From Limnohabitans sp. MMS-10A-192 (GTDB lineage: Bacteria > Pseudomonadota > Gammaproteobacteria > Burkholderiales > Burkholderiaceae_C), in the NCBI RefSeq assembly GCF_003063335.1, contig NZ_NERX01000004.1, positions 62,001 through 126,000 of the forward strand: a DNA stretch of 64,000 bases, written 5' to 3'. Below are positions 8,995 to 18,024 of the stretch, in pieces. The notes under the pieces were generated by a model that was not told the DNA's origin, made no database searches, and saw only the letters and a list, made by a program, of their open reading frames with translations. Within the stretch, counting starts at the first letter, position 1; each line of letters opens with the position of its first letter. Position numbers and translations under genes: made by a program.

Positions 8995-9833
8995 TGGATG
9001 CGATCGGCCAGCAGTTCCCACACCGGGGTCAGCTTGCCAGGCAGCATGGGCAGGGTGCCCAGATCGATGCGGCTTTCGTCGGGGCTGTGGAAGTCGCTGC
9101 CGCGCGAGGCGGCCAGGCCAAACTCCAGCGCGGTCTCGGCGTAGCGCACAGCCTCTTGCGAGGAGTGGCTGCCGGTGATGACTTCCACACCGCGACCGCC
9201 GTGGGTCTTGAACTCGCTGAACAGGGCGTACTCTTCGTTGGGCGTGAAGCCGTAGCGCGCAGGGTGTGCGATCACGGCCATGCCACCGGCATCGGTGATC
9301 CATTGCACCGCATCCTGCAAGCGTGCCCAGCGGTGGGGCACGTAGCCGGGCTTGCCTTCGGTCAGGAATTTGCGGAACACCTCGGAGGTGTCTGTGCACA
9401 CGCCAGAATCAACCAGGTGACGGGCAAAGTGGGTGCGCGAGATCAACTCGGGGTTGCCCACGTACTGCAGTGCGCCTTCGTAGGCGTTCAAGATGCCGAC
9501 CTTGGCCAGGCCATCGGACATTTCCTGGGCGCGTTCGCTGCGCCCACCCCGCGTGCGGCGCAAGCCTTCAACCAGTGCGCTGTTGTGCGCATCAAAGCCC
9601 AGGCCCACGATGTGCACGGTGTGGTTGGCAAAAGTGACGGAAATTTCGGTGCCCGTGAGGTAGGGCATGCCTTGTGCGCGGGCGGCCGCCAGAGCGCGGT
9701 CCTGGCCACCCACTTCGTCGTGGTCGGTCAAGGCCCAGAGTTCGACCCCATTGGCTTTGGCGCGTTCGGCCAGGACTTCAGGGGTGAGGGTGCCGTCAGA
9801 GACAACGGAATGGCAGTGCAGGTCAGCGTTCAT
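8991..9833 (-). CDS. PHP-domain phosphoesterase (RNase AM/YciV-like)
   Basis: A 280-residue PHP-family metal-dependent phosphoesterase. Metal-binding motifs are visible in order: DLHCHSVVSDGTL near the N terminus, LTDHDEVGG, GTEISV and later IAHPARYG and RGSDFHSPDE. This layout matches the YciV/TrpH group, shown in E. coli to remove nucleotides from RNA 5' ends and 3',5'-bisphosphates. ATG 9833 gives MNADLHCHS; a GTG four codons upstream is the alternative. The stop overlaps the start of the DMT gene. It is divergent from the ferredoxin gene. Confidence 0.9.
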   Translation of the reverse strand: MNADLHCHSVVSDGTLTPEVLAERAKANGVELWALTDHDEVGGQDRALAAARAQGMPYLTGTEISVTFANHTVHIVGLGFDAHNSALVEGLRRTRGGRSERAQEMSDGLAKVGILNAYEGALQYVGNPELISRTHFARHLVDSGVCTDTSEVFRKFLTEGKPGYVPHRWARLQDAVQWITDAGGMAVIAHPARYGFTPNEEYALFSEFKTHGGRGVEVITGSHSSQEAVRYAETALEFGLAASRGSDFHSPDESRIDLGTLPMLPGKLTPVWELLADRIQ

Positions 9834-9858
9834 GATGTATTCCACAGGTTCATTTTAG

Positions 9859-10242
<384 letters not shown>

Positions 10243-10290
10243 GGCCACTTTCGAACCGCGACGCTGAAAATCATCGTTGCGTTCTTTTCA

Positions 10291-10320
10291 GATCATCGCG
10301 AGCCAAGCGTGGCGATCCAG
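10291..10320. repeat. Family B repeat between convergent genes (ferredoxin/pth)
   Basis: Bases GATCATCGCGAGCCAAGCGT followed by GGCGATCCAG. The internal GCC-AAGCGT-GGC can form a small hairpin. Similar elements occur at 17,928 and 32,011, each between convergent genes. Confidence 0.65.
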
Positions 10321-10325
10321 TGTCT

Positions 10326-10961
10326 TCAGGCCTCGGTGTCTGGCTCCGCGGGCACCACTTTCGGCGGCTTGGGCGGTTTGGGGCGCGGCGGCTTGCTGGT
10401 GTGGATCAGGGCCATGGCTTTTTCCATCTCGCCGTCCAACAGCAAAGGCAAGGCTTTCACGGAACGCGCAATGCTGTCTTCGATGGCGGTGCGGTGCTCG
10501 GCCATGGGCTTTTTCAACACCCAGCTGACCACTTCGGATTTGACGCCGGGGTGGCCCACGCCAATGCGCAGACGCCAATAGTCGGCGGTGCCCAGCTGGG
10601 CGTGGATGTCGCGCAAACCGTTGTGCCCGGCATGGCTGCCGCCCAGCTTGAGTTTGGCTTCACCTGGCGCGATGTCCAGCTCGTCGTGCGCCACCAAAAT
10701 CTCTTGCGGCTGGATTTTGAAAAACCGCGCCAGCGCGCTGACCGATTTGCCCGACAGGTTCATGAAGGTCTGGGGTTCCAGCAACCACACCGTCTGGCCC
10801 TTCACGGTGGTGCGGGCCATCAGGCCGTGGTAGCTGCGCTCGGGCACCAGCGAGACCTGGAGTTCGCGGGTCACCGCATCGATCCACCAAAAACCGGCGT
10901 TGTGGCGGGTGTCTTCGTATTCAGTGCCGGGATTGCCCAGGCCGACTAAGAGTTTGATCAT
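10326..10961 (-). CDS. pth: Peptidyl-tRNA hydrolase
   Basis: A 211-residue Pth that releases tRNA from stalled peptidyl-tRNA. The N terminus [20 protein letters not shown] holds the catalytic His (residue 21), and FMNLSG, HDELD and [13 protein letters not shown] are the other conserved stretches. Compared with the usual 190-195 residues, it has a basic proline-rich tail ([12 protein letters not shown], about residues 190-203) followed by an acidic end. It faces the ferredoxin gene convergently and is divergent from slyX, with 56 bases between starts. Confidence 0.95.
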   Translation of the reverse strand: MIKLLVGLGNPGTEYEDTRHNAGFWWIDAVTRELQVSLVPERSYHGLMARTTVKGQTVWLLEPQTFMNLSGKSVSALARFFKIQPQEILVAHDELDIAPGEAKLKLGGSHAGHNGLRDIHAQLGTADYWRLRIGVGHPGVKSEVVSWVLKKPMAEHRTAIEDSIARSVKALPLLLDGEMEKAMALIHTSKPPRPKPPKPPKVVPAEPDTEA

Positions 10962-11017
10962 GGGACGTGATTATCCTTGGCGCCTGATGGGGGCAAAAAT
11001 CAGGTCCAATACAGGCC

Positions 11018-11239
11018 ATGGACATTCCCACCCCAATTGAAAACCGCTTGGTCGATCTGGAGATCAAGGCCGGCTTCACCGAAGACCTGCTGGACCAGCT
11101 CAATGCACAGGTCTACCGCCAGCAACAACAAATCGACGCGCTCATCCAGGAGCTGCGCCAGATGCGCGAGCGCCTGCCCGAGTCGGGTGGTGGCGCCGAG
11201 GTGCGCAATTTGCGTGACGAGATCCCGCCGCATTACTGA
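11018..11239 (+). CDS. slyX: SlyX family protein
   Basis: A 73-residue coiled-coil protein: ENRLVDLEIKAGFTEDLLDQ and LNAQVYRQQQQIDALIQELR form the typical SlyX heptad region, followed by the conserved end RDEIPPHY. The family has no proven biochemical role. The TGA shares its last base with the ATG of the rlmN-like gene, so the two are translationally coupled. Confidence 0.88.
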   Translation: MDIPTPIENRLVDLEIKAGFTEDLLDQLNAQVYRQQQQIDALIQELRQMRERLPESGGGAEVRNLRDEIPPHY

Positions 11240-12297
11240 TGCCCATTCCCAGCTTTCACAGCGTTCACGACGTCCGGGACCACTTGCGTGCCTTGGGCGC
11301 CAACGCCCTGCACGAACAGCGCATCTTGCGCTTGTGGGTGCAAGCCAAGCCGCAGGACAGCGGGCGCAGGCCTTTGACAAGCTTCATGCCCACAGCGGTG
11401 CGCGACGCGCTGCCTGCGCTGAGTGATGCGCTGACAGGTCTGGCCACCTTGCGCGAGCAGCACCCCGGTCAAGACGGCTCCGCCCGTTTGCTGGTCGGCC
11501 TGCAAGACGGCCAGACGGTCGAAAGCGTGTTGTTGCCGCGAGACGGTTTGTGCGTGTCCAGCCAGGTGGGTTGCGCCGTGGGCTGCGTGTTTTGCATGAC
11601 CGGACGCGAAGGCCTGATCCGTCAGGTGGGCAGTGCCGAGATCGTGGCGCAAGTCGCGCTGGCCCGCACGCTCAGGCCGGTCAAAAAAGTGGTGTTCATG
11701 GGCATGGGTGAGCCTTCGCACAACCTCGATCAGGTGATGGAGGCGATTGACCTGCTCGGCACGGTGGGCAACATCGGCCACAAGAATCTGGTGTTTTCCA
11801 CGGTGGGCGACGAGCGGGTGTTCGAGCGTCTGCCACAAGGCCGCGTCAAGCCTGCGCTGGCCTTGTCGCTGCACACCACACGGGCCGATCTGCGGGCGCA
11901 GCTGCTGCCGCGTGCACCGCGCTTTGACCCGCAAGACCTGGTCGAAGCCGGTGAGGTCTATGCCCGCGCCACGGGCTACCCGATCCAATACCAGTGGACG
12001 CTGATCGAGGGTGTGAACGACAGCGCCGAAGAAATCGATGGCATCGTGCGCTTGCTCAAGGGCAAATACGCCTTGATGAACATGATCCCCTACAACGCGG
12101 TGCCCGATCTGCCTTATGCGCGGCCCAGCTGGGAGCGCGCTGCTGAAATTGCCCGCACTTTGCACCAGCGCGGCGTGCTGACCAAACTGCGCCAGTCAGC
12201 CGGGCAGGATGTGGATGGCGGTTGCGGCCAGCTCAGGGCGCGCGATGTGGTGCAGCGGGTGCAGATTCACCGCCAGCTCAACGCCCCGGCAGCTTGA
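11239..12297 (+). CDS. RlmN/Cfr-family radical SAM methyltransferase
   Basis: A 352-residue radical SAM enzyme of the dual-specificity RNA methyltransferase family (adenosine C2 or C8 methylation of rRNA/tRNA). It has the cluster motif C-x3-C-x2-C (VGCAVGCVFC), the upstream conserved Cys seven residues before it (LCVSSQVGC), GMGEPSHN and the second catalytic Cys in GGCGQL near the C terminus. It is shorter at the N terminus than typical RlmN (about 370-390) and lacks the usual helix-hairpin-helix lead, so it may be a second paralogue rather than the housekeeping RlmN. Its 3' end overlaps the opposite-strand DMT gene by 20 bases. Confidence 0.85.
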   Translation: MPIPSFHSVHDVRDHLRALGANALHEQRILRLWVQAKPQDSGRRPLTSFMPTAVRDALPALSDALTGLATLREQHPGQDGSARLLVGLQDGQTVESVLLPRDGLCVSSQVGCAVGCVFCMTGREGLIRQVGSAEIVAQVALARTLRPVKKVVFMGMGEPSHNLDQVMEAIDLLGTVGNIGHKNLVFSTVGDERVFERLPQGRVKPALALSLHTTRADLRAQLLPRAPRFDPQDLVEAGEVYARATGYPIQYQWTLIEGVNDSAEEIDGIVRLLKGKYALMNMIPYNAVPDLPYARPSWERAAEIARTLHQRGVLTKLRQSAGQDVDGGCGQLRARDVVQRVQIHRQLNAPAA

Positions 12298-13174
12298 CCA
12301 GCCCGCTGGACAGGGCCGTGCCTGCCAGAATCACCGCGCCGCACAGCAGCATCCAGGCGGTCACGCTTTCGCCCAGAAACAGCACGCCGTAGGCGATGGC
12401 AAACACCGGCACCAAGAAGGTGACCGTGAGGGCCCGGGCCGGGCCCGCTTTTTCAATCAGCTTGAAATACAGGATGTAGGCCACGCCGGTGCAGAGCACG
12501 CCCACGGTGATCAAAGACCACCAGGCGGTCGCGCTGGGCCAGTGATCGGGGTGAAACCACAGCGCGGGCAGCACCAGCGTCAAAGTGGCGCCAATCTGGC
12601 TGCCGGTGGCCGTGACCAGCGGCGGCAAGCTGGGGATGTGTTTTTTGGTGAAGCTGGCCGAGAGTGCATAACAACTGGTGGCCCCCAGACACGCCAACAC
12701 GGCCCAGGCCGGTGCAATGCCCGAAGCATTGGGCTTGAAGCTCGCTTGCCCACCGGCCAGCAGCAGCACCCCACCAAAGCCCAGACCCAAGCCCACCGTG
12801 CGTGAGAGGCTGGGCTTGTCGCCCAACCAGACCCAGGCCACCAGCGCGCCAAACAGCGGCACCGTGGCGTTCAGGATGGACGAAAAACCGGTGGTGATGT
12901 GCATCACCGCAAAGGAATACAGGGCAAAGGGAATGCCGCTGTTGAGCGCGCCCACCAAGAGCACAGGCCGCCAGTGCTGGCGCAGTGCACGCCAATGGCC
13001 TTTGGCCAGCATCAAGGGCAGCAAAAAAGCCGCGGCAATGGCCACCCGCATGGCCGCTGTGGGCAGCGCGCCCAGTTCCACCGCAGCCAGACGCATGAAC
13101 AAAAAGGACGAGCCCCAGATGGCGGACAGGATCAAAAAATCGGCCAGCCAGCCTTTGGCGTGAGATGAATGCAT
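12278..13174 (-). CDS. EamA/DMT family permease
   Basis: A 298-residue permease with ten predicted membrane segments in two EamA domains (FLILSAIWGSSFLFMRLAAV at the start; second repeat from about residue 150). WGSSF is the common N-terminal signature of the RhaT/EamA group. The substrate cannot be told. ATG 13174 gives MHSSHAKGWLADF; the open frame extends upstream to 13,318 but that part lies inside ogt. The gene starts 10 bases after ogt ends, so ogt and this gene are probably one transcript. Confidence 0.88.
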   Translation of the reverse strand: MHSSHAKGWLADFLILSAIWGSSFLFMRLAAVELGALPTAAMRVAIAAAFLLPLMLAKGHWRALRQHWRPVLLVGALNSGIPFALYSFAVMHITTGFSSILNATVPLFGALVAWVWLGDKPSLSRTVGLGLGFGGVLLLAGGQASFKPNASGIAPAWAVLACLGATSCYALSASFTKKHIPSLPPLVTATGSQIGATLTLVLPALWFHPDHWPSATAWWSLITVGVLCTGVAYILYFKLIEKAGPARALTVTFLVPVFAIAYGVLFLGESVTAWMLLCGAVILAGTALSSGLVKLPGR

Positions 13175-13184
13175 GGAGAAGGTG

Positions 13185-13730
13185 TCAGATGCCGGGGTGG
13201 CCTTCCAGCCGCAGCAGCGCCTGTTTGCGCCACAGCCCGCCGGCATAGCCAGTGAGTTGACCACCGGCACCCAAAATGCGGTGGCAAGGCACGATGATAC
13301 TGACCGGATTGCGGCCAACAGCAGCGCCCACAGCGCGCACGGCTTGGGGCTTGTTCAGTTGTTTGGCCAGATCGCCATAGCTTTGGCTCTGGCCGGCATT
13401 GACCCTGAGCAGGGCATGCCACACCGATTGTTGAAACGCGGTACCGCGTGACAAGTCCAGGGGCAGGTCGAAGCTTTGGCGCTGACCTGCAAAGTAGGCC
13501 TGCAATTGCGCTGCCGTTTGCTGCAGCACCGGGTCTTGGGGAGCGAGAGGCCAACTCTGGATTTGCGCCGGGCTCGGGCCGTGGCGCTGTTCATCGAACC
13601 ACACACCGCACAGACCACGCTCGCTGGCCGCTAAGGTCATGCCGCCCCAAGGGCTGTCGATGTGCAGGCTGTTCCAGGGGGTCATGGATGGGCTTTCCAG
13701 TTCAGGGGGCGTTGAGAACGGTTGGGCCAT
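13185..13730 (-). CDS. ogt: Methylated-DNA--protein-cysteine methyltransferase
   Basis: A 181-residue suicide repair enzyme that moves the alkyl group from O6-alkylguanine (and O4-alkylthymine) to its own cysteine. The active site PCHRILG is present, preceded by the helix-turn-helix-like RAVGAAVGRNPVSIIV and followed by GYAGGLWRKQALLRLEG. The length matches Ogt rather than the longer Ada. ATG 13730 is used; ATG 13685 (MTPWNSLHI) is an equally plausible start nearer the usual N terminus. Confidence 0.92.
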   Translation of the reverse strand: MAQPFSTPPELESPSMTPWNSLHIDSPWGGMTLAASERGLCGVWFDEQRHGPSPAQIQSWPLAPQDPVLQQTAAQLQAYFAGQRQSFDLPLDLSRGTAFQQSVWHALLRVNAGQSQSYGDLAKQLNKPQAVRAVGAAVGRNPVSIIVPCHRILGAGGQLTGYAGGLWRKQALLRLEGHPGI

Positions 13731-13754
13731 GTTAACGGCAAGAGGCTGGAATGC

Positions 13755-13834
13755 GGGGATCCCGCATCGAGTGCGGGATGACAGGTCTTAGGGGGTGACG
13801 GGGCTTAGGGGATGACAGGGCTTAGGGAATGAGA
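13755..13834. repeat. Family A hairpin followed by a 3 x 17-bp tandem repeat
   Basis: A Family A half-element (GGGGATCCCGCATCGAGTGC then GGGATGACA) at 13,755-13,784 runs into three imperfect 17-bp units: GGTCTTAGGGGGTGACG (13,784-13,800), GGGCTTAGGGGATGACA (13,801-13,817) and GGGCTTAGGGAATGAGA (13,818-13,834). It lies in the divergent ogt/phosphohexomutase gap. Confidence 0.8.
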
Positions 13835-13974
13835 CGGCTTGTGGGACGCCGGTTGGCAGGCACCGCGTTTCGGGTCGGTTTCGAACCGGCGCCGCCTACA
13901 ATGCAGGCAAAATCTGCTTGTCGGTCTTTCCCGCTCGGGAAGGGCGCTCCTTTAAGTCTTTTGATCTCTGTCCC

Positions 13975-15378
13975 ATGCAAGTCACCCCTTCGATTTTCAA
14001 AGCCTATGACATCCGCGGCGTTGTCCCTTCTACGCTGAACGAAGCGGTCGCAGAAGGCCTGGGTAAGGCCTTTGGCACGGTGGCACTCGCCGAAGGGCAG
14101 ACCACGGTGGCCGTGGGCCGCGATGGCCGTTTGAGCGGTCCGGCTTTGTCGGCGGCGCTTATCCGCGGTCTGGTGGCTGCAGGTGTGCAGGTGATCGACA
14201 TCGGCATGGCGACCACGCCCATGTTGTACTTTGCGGCCAACACCGCTTGCCAAAGCGGCATCCAGGTGACCGGCAGCCACAACCCCAAGGACTACAACGG
14301 TTTCAAGATGGTCCTGGCCGGTCGCGCCATTTATGGCGATGAGATCCAGGCCCTGCGTCAGATGATGGAAACCGAAACCTGGCAACTCCAAGCCGGTGGC
14401 GGCGTGTCGCATTTGGACGTGCTGGCCGACTACACCCAGCGCATCGTGGGGGACATCCGCTTGGCGCGCCCCATGAAGATCGTGGTGGATTCGGGCAACG
14501 GCATCGCGGGCGCTTCGGCCCCCGGCATCTTCCGCGCCCTGGGTTGCGAGGTGATCGAGCTGTTCAGCGAGGTCGATGGCGAGTTCCCCAACCACCACCC
14601 CGACCCCAGCAAGCCCGAAAACCTGCAAGACCTGATGAACGCCCTGAAGACCACCGGGGCCGAGCTGGGCTTGGCCTTTGATGGCGACGGCGACCGCCTG
14701 GGCATCGTCACCCAAGACGGCAACAACATTTACCCCGACCGCCAGATGCAATTGTTTGCCGAAGACGTGCTCAGCCGCGTGCCGGGCGGCACCATCTTGT
14801 TTGACGTGAAGTGCTCGCAGCGCCTGGCCCCGGCCATTGAAGCTGCAGGCGGCAAAGCGCTGATGTACAAAACGGGCCACTCGCTGATCAAGGCCCAGAT
14901 GAAGGCGATTGAGGCCGCAGGCGGTCAAGCCCCTTTGGGTGGCGAGATGAGTGGCCACATCTTCTTCAAGGAGCGCTGGTACGGTTTCGACGATGGCACC
15001 TATGCCGGTTGCCGCTTGCTGGAGATCGTGAGCAAGAGCCCCGATGCCAACGTGGTGCTCAACGCGCTGCCCAGCAGCTTCAGCACCCCCGAGCTGAACG
15101 TGGCCTGCGCCGAGGGCGAGCCGCACACGGTCACGAAAGCCTTGCAAGCCAAGGCGGGCAGCACCTTCAGTGCACCGGCCAAAGTGTCGGACATCGACGG
15201 TCTGCGTGTGGACTGGCCCGATGGCTTTGGCCTGATCCGGGCGTCGAACACCACGCCCGTGCTGGTGCTGCGTTTTGAAGGCCAGACCGAAGCGGCGCTG
15301 CACCGCATCGAGTCCGCCATGCTGGCCTTGCTGCGCTCGGTCAAGCCCGATGCGCAGATTGGCGCTGCGGCCCACTGA
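13975..15378 (+). CDS. Phosphomannomutase/phosphoglucomutase (AlgC-like)
   Basis: A 467-residue alpha-D-phosphohexomutase that interconverts mannose- or glucose-1- and 6-phosphates for envelope sugars. The four family elements are present: the phosphoserine loop TGSHNPKDYNG, the metal loop FDGDGDRLG, the sugar loop GGEMSGHIFF and the phosphate-binding loop RASNTTPVLVLRF. The bifunctional PMM/PGM subgroup is inferred from length and from GEMSGH. ATG 13975 starts MQVTPSIFKAYDIRG, as in relatives. Two LPS sugar-transferase genes follow at 24 and 6 bases, suggesting an envelope operon. Confidence 0.92.
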   Translation: MQVTPSIFKAYDIRGVVPSTLNEAVAEGLGKAFGTVALAEGQTTVAVGRDGRLSGPALSAALIRGLVAAGVQVIDIGMATTPMLYFAANTACQSGIQVTGSHNPKDYNGFKMVLAGRAIYGDEIQALRQMMETETWQLQAGGGVSHLDVLADYTQRIVGDIRLARPMKIVVDSGNGIAGASAPGIFRALGCEVIELFSEVDGEFPNHHPDPSKPENLQDLMNALKTTGAELGLAFDGDGDRLGIVTQDGNNIYPDRQMQLFAEDVLSRVPGGTILFDVKCSQRLAPAIEAAGGKALMYKTGHSLIKAQMKAIEAAGGQAPLGGEMSGHIFFKERWYGFDDGTYAGCRLLEIVSKSPDANVVLNALPSSFSTPELNVACAEGEPHTVTKALQAKAGSTFSAPAKVSDIDGLRVDWPDGFGLIRASNTTPVLVLRFEGQTEAALHRIESAMLALLRSVKPDAQIGAAAH

Positions 15379-15402
15379 ACCACGCTTGACCGAAAGCCCC
15401 AG

Positions 15403-16476
15403 ATGAACCCCGCCAACGCCGTGCTCAGCCAAGACCCCGAGGTCATTGTTTTCAACCTCAAGGAGCGCTACACCGGCGTGTCGGCCACCATCAACGCGCT
15501 GGTGCCCTTGCAGGCGCACCAATGGCGCCTGGGCTTTTGCGGCACCCGCATGTCCAACGGCATCGATGGCATGACGCTGCGCGAGGCCATCAAGCTCTCG
15601 CGTAAGCCGCCCGCAGGCAGAGCGTTTCGCATCTGGCATGTGCGCCGAGACCCGGAAATGATGGCCGCGATTTTTGCCCGAGATGTGCTGCGCTTGCCCA
15701 TCAAGTTGGTCTTCACTTCGGCGGCGCAACATCTGCATGGTGCGTTTCCGCGTTGGCTGATTTCCAAAATGGATGCGGTCATCTCCACCACGCCCTTGGC
15801 CGCATCGTTTGTGCCCAACACCACGGCGGTGGTGCCGCACGGCATCGACCTGTCACGCTTTTCGCCACCGGCCGACAAGCGCACGGCCTGGAAAGATTCG
15901 GGCCTGCCCGGTGAATACGGCATTGGCGTGTTTGGCCGTGTGCGGCCCGACAAAGGCAGCGATGTGTTTGTGGACGCCATGATCGAAGCCTTGCCGCACT
16001 TGCCCGGTGCCACGGCGGTGATTGCCGGTTTGGCTCAGCCCAAGCACCAGGCGTATCAAGACGCATTGAAAGCCAAAATTGCCGCTGCCGGCCTGGCCGA
16101 GCGCATCGTTTTTTTGGGCGAAGTGCCTGCTGGCGAAGTGCACCGTTGGTACCAACGCTGTCTGCTGTGTGTGGCATGCCCACGTTACGAGCCTTTTGGC
16201 CTCACGCCGTTTGAGGCGGCGGCCACCGAGTGCGCGCTGGTGTGCTCACGCACCGGTGCGTTTGACCAGCTGGCCATTCCCGGCCTGACCGGCGAGATGG
16301 TGGACACGGGCGACGCGCCCGGTTTGGCGCAAGCCGTGCTCAAGGTCTTGAGCGACCGCGAGCAAGCCTTGCGCATGGGCCAGGCGGCGCGCCAGCGAGT
16401 GGTCGAGCATTTCTCTTTGGCCAAAGAAGCCGAAGGCATTGGCCGCGTTTATGCGCAATTGTTCGCGGCTGCTTGA
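15403..16476 (+). CDS. Glycosyltransferase family 4
   Basis: A 357-residue GT-B glycosyltransferase. The C-terminal half carries the GT4 donor-binding features: GRVRPDKGSDVFVDAM near residue 185 and the E-x7-E element in CPRYEPFGLTPFEAAATECA. It probably transfers a hexose to the LPS core or a related glycan, since it lies between a phosphohexomutase and waaA. Acceptor and sugar are unknown. The start MNPANAVLSQDPEVIVFN was chosen because it follows the upstream stop by 24 bases and no other ATG fits better. Confidence 0.9.
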   Translation: MNPANAVLSQDPEVIVFNLKERYTGVSATINALVPLQAHQWRLGFCGTRMSNGIDGMTLREAIKLSRKPPAGRAFRIWHVRRDPEMMAAIFARDVLRLPIKLVFTSAAQHLHGAFPRWLISKMDAVISTTPLAASFVPNTTAVVPHGIDLSRFSPPADKRTAWKDSGLPGEYGIGVFGRVRPDKGSDVFVDAMIEALPHLPGATAVIAGLAQPKHQAYQDALKAKIAAAGLAERIVFLGEVPAGEVHRWYQRCLLCVACPRYEPFGLTPFEAAATECALVCSRTGAFDQLAIPGLTGEMVDTGDAPGLAQAVLKVLSDREQALRMGQAARQRVVEHFSLAKEAEGIGRVYAQLFAAA

Positions 16477-16482
16477 GCGCGG

Positions 16483-17835
16483 ATGCCCATGACCCGGCCT
16501 GAAAAGCTCGGTGGGCTGGAGCGTTTGACGCTGGCGGCCTACGGCGTTTTGATGCGCAGCTTGCAGCCGCTGCTGCGGCGCAAACTGCAGCGGCGCGGCC
16601 TGCAAGAGCCGGGTTATTTACAGCACGTGCCCCAGCGCTTTGGCTTGTACGACGCACCAGCGCCCGAGGCCGGTCGTGTCTGGGTGCATGCCGTGTCGCT
16701 GGGCGAGACGCGTGCGGCGGCTTTGTTGATCGACGCTTTGCGTCAACGTCTGCCGGGCATGCGCTTGTTGCTGACGCACAGCACCGCCACTGGTTGGGCG
16801 CAAGGCCAGAGCCTGCTGCAGCCGGGCGATGCACAAGCCTGGTTGCCGTGGGACACGCCCGAGGCCACGCGCCGCTTCTTGCAACACCACCGCCCGCGTT
16901 GCGGCTTGTTGATGGAGACCGAAGTCTGGCCTGCGCTGGTGCAAGCCTGCCAGCAACAGGCGGTCCCGCTGTGGCTGGTCAATGCGCGCTTGAATGACAA
17001 GTCACTGCGCGCTGCCCAGCGTTGGTCTTGGCTGTCCAGGCCAGCCTATCGGGGCTTGCATGCTGTGCTGGCGCAGTCCCCCGCGGATGCCCAGCGGCTG
17101 GGCGCTCTGGGTGCCCAGGTCACCGCTGTCTTGGGCAACCTCAAATTTGATGTCAAGCCGCAGCCTCTGGCCCAAGCGCGTGCCCAGCAGTGGCGCGCGC
17201 AATGGACCCGCCAGGGGCAAGCGCGGCCGGTGCTCATGCTGGCCAGCACCCGCGAAGGCGAAGAGGTCATGTGGCTCAACGCGCTCGCGTCCAATCCACG
17301 GCGTGCGCAAGCTTTTGCCGATGCAGGCGTGTTGTGGCTTGTGGTGCCGCGCCATCCGCAGCGTTTTGACGAAGTGCACCAACTGGTGCAGGACCGTGCC
17401 TGGTCGGTGTTTCGCCGCAGCGCTTTGCCTGCCGATGGGCCTTGGCCTGTTCAAGCCTCGGATGCGCAAATTTGGCTGGGCGACAGCCTGGGCGAGATGC
17501 CGCAGTATTTCCATGCCGCCGACATGGCGCTTTTGGGCGGCAGCTTCATGCCCTTGGGTGGCCAAAACCTGATCGAAGCGGCGGCCTTTGGCTGCCCCAT
17601 CATCATGGGCCCGCACACCTTCAACTTTGCCGAGGCCTCTGAGCAGGCCCAGGCTGCAGGCGCTGCGCAGCGCGTGGCCGACATGGACGGTGCGCTGGAT
17701 CAGGCGCTGTCTTGGTTGAATGACCGTGCTGCCCTGGCGCGGGCGCAACAAGCGGGCTTGGACATGGTAGCGCAAGGCAGAGGGGCCGCTGACCGTTACG
17801 CCCAAGCGATTCTCATGGCCCTGAACGCTCGGTAG
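16483..17835 (+). CDS. waaA: 3-deoxy-D-manno-octulosonic acid transferase WaaA
   Basis: A 450-residue membrane-associated GT30 enzyme that adds Kdo from CMP-Kdo to lipid A. The family pattern is clear: VWVHAVSLGETRAAALLIDA, LLLTHSTATGWAQG, LMETEVWPALVQACQQQ, VNARLNDKS, LGNLKFD and later GGSFMPLGGQNLIEAAAFGC and GPHTFNF. An N-terminal hydrophobic stretch (AYGVLMRSLQPLL) anchors it to the inner membrane. It starts 6 bases after the GT4 gene. It is the last plus-strand gene before the convergent efflux operon. Confidence 0.95.
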   Translation: MPMTRPEKLGGLERLTLAAYGVLMRSLQPLLRRKLQRRGLQEPGYLQHVPQRFGLYDAPAPEAGRVWVHAVSLGETRAAALLIDALRQRLPGMRLLLTHSTATGWAQGQSLLQPGDAQAWLPWDTPEATRRFLQHHRPRCGLLMETEVWPALVQACQQQAVPLWLVNARLNDKSLRAAQRWSWLSRPAYRGLHAVLAQSPADAQRLGALGAQVTAVLGNLKFDVKPQPLAQARAQQWRAQWTRQGQARPVLMLASTREGEEVMWLNALASNPRRAQAFADAGVLWLVVPRHPQRFDEVHQLVQDRAWSVFRRSALPADGPWPVQASDAQIWLGDSLGEMPQYFHAADMALLGGSFMPLGGQNLIEAAAFGCPIIMGPHTFNFAEASEQAQAAGAAQRVADMDGALDQALSWLNDRAALARAQQAGLDMVAQGRGAADRYAQAILMALNAR

Positions 17836-17927
17836 CGCGGCGGCTTCATCCCAATATGGGCCTGCTGAGGCCCCCAGTCGGCGCCAGGCTTTGAGCTGCA
17901 GAGCACGCCATGCAAGTACCGGGATTT

Positions 17928-17955
17928 GTCATGGCGAGCCAAGCGTGGCCACGGC
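17928..17955. repeat. Family B repeat between convergent genes (waaA/tolC)
   Basis: GTCATGGCGAGCCAAGCGTG then GCCACGGC, matching the 10,291 element over most of its length. The rest of the 189-base gap between waaA and the TolC gene has short direct repeats of GGGCTGA (17,990-18,020) and no gene. Confidence 0.6.
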
Positions 17956-18024
17956 GGGCCGCAAAAACAGTTCAGCCCTGCCAACCGGTGAGGGCTGACA
18001 GGGCTGAGGGCTGAGGGCAGCTGT

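Noticed and set aside
8995-9399. N-terminal extension of the DMT permease
   Set aside because: The frame is open, but this part lies wholly in the PHP gene and encodes an Arg/Pro-rich stretch. GTG 8994 gives a normal permease start.
13822-15840. A 672-codon open frame on the minus strand
   Set aside because: It lies antisense to the phosphohexomutase and GT4 genes, has His/Gln-rich content typical of antisense frames in GC-rich DNA, and no recognisable motif.
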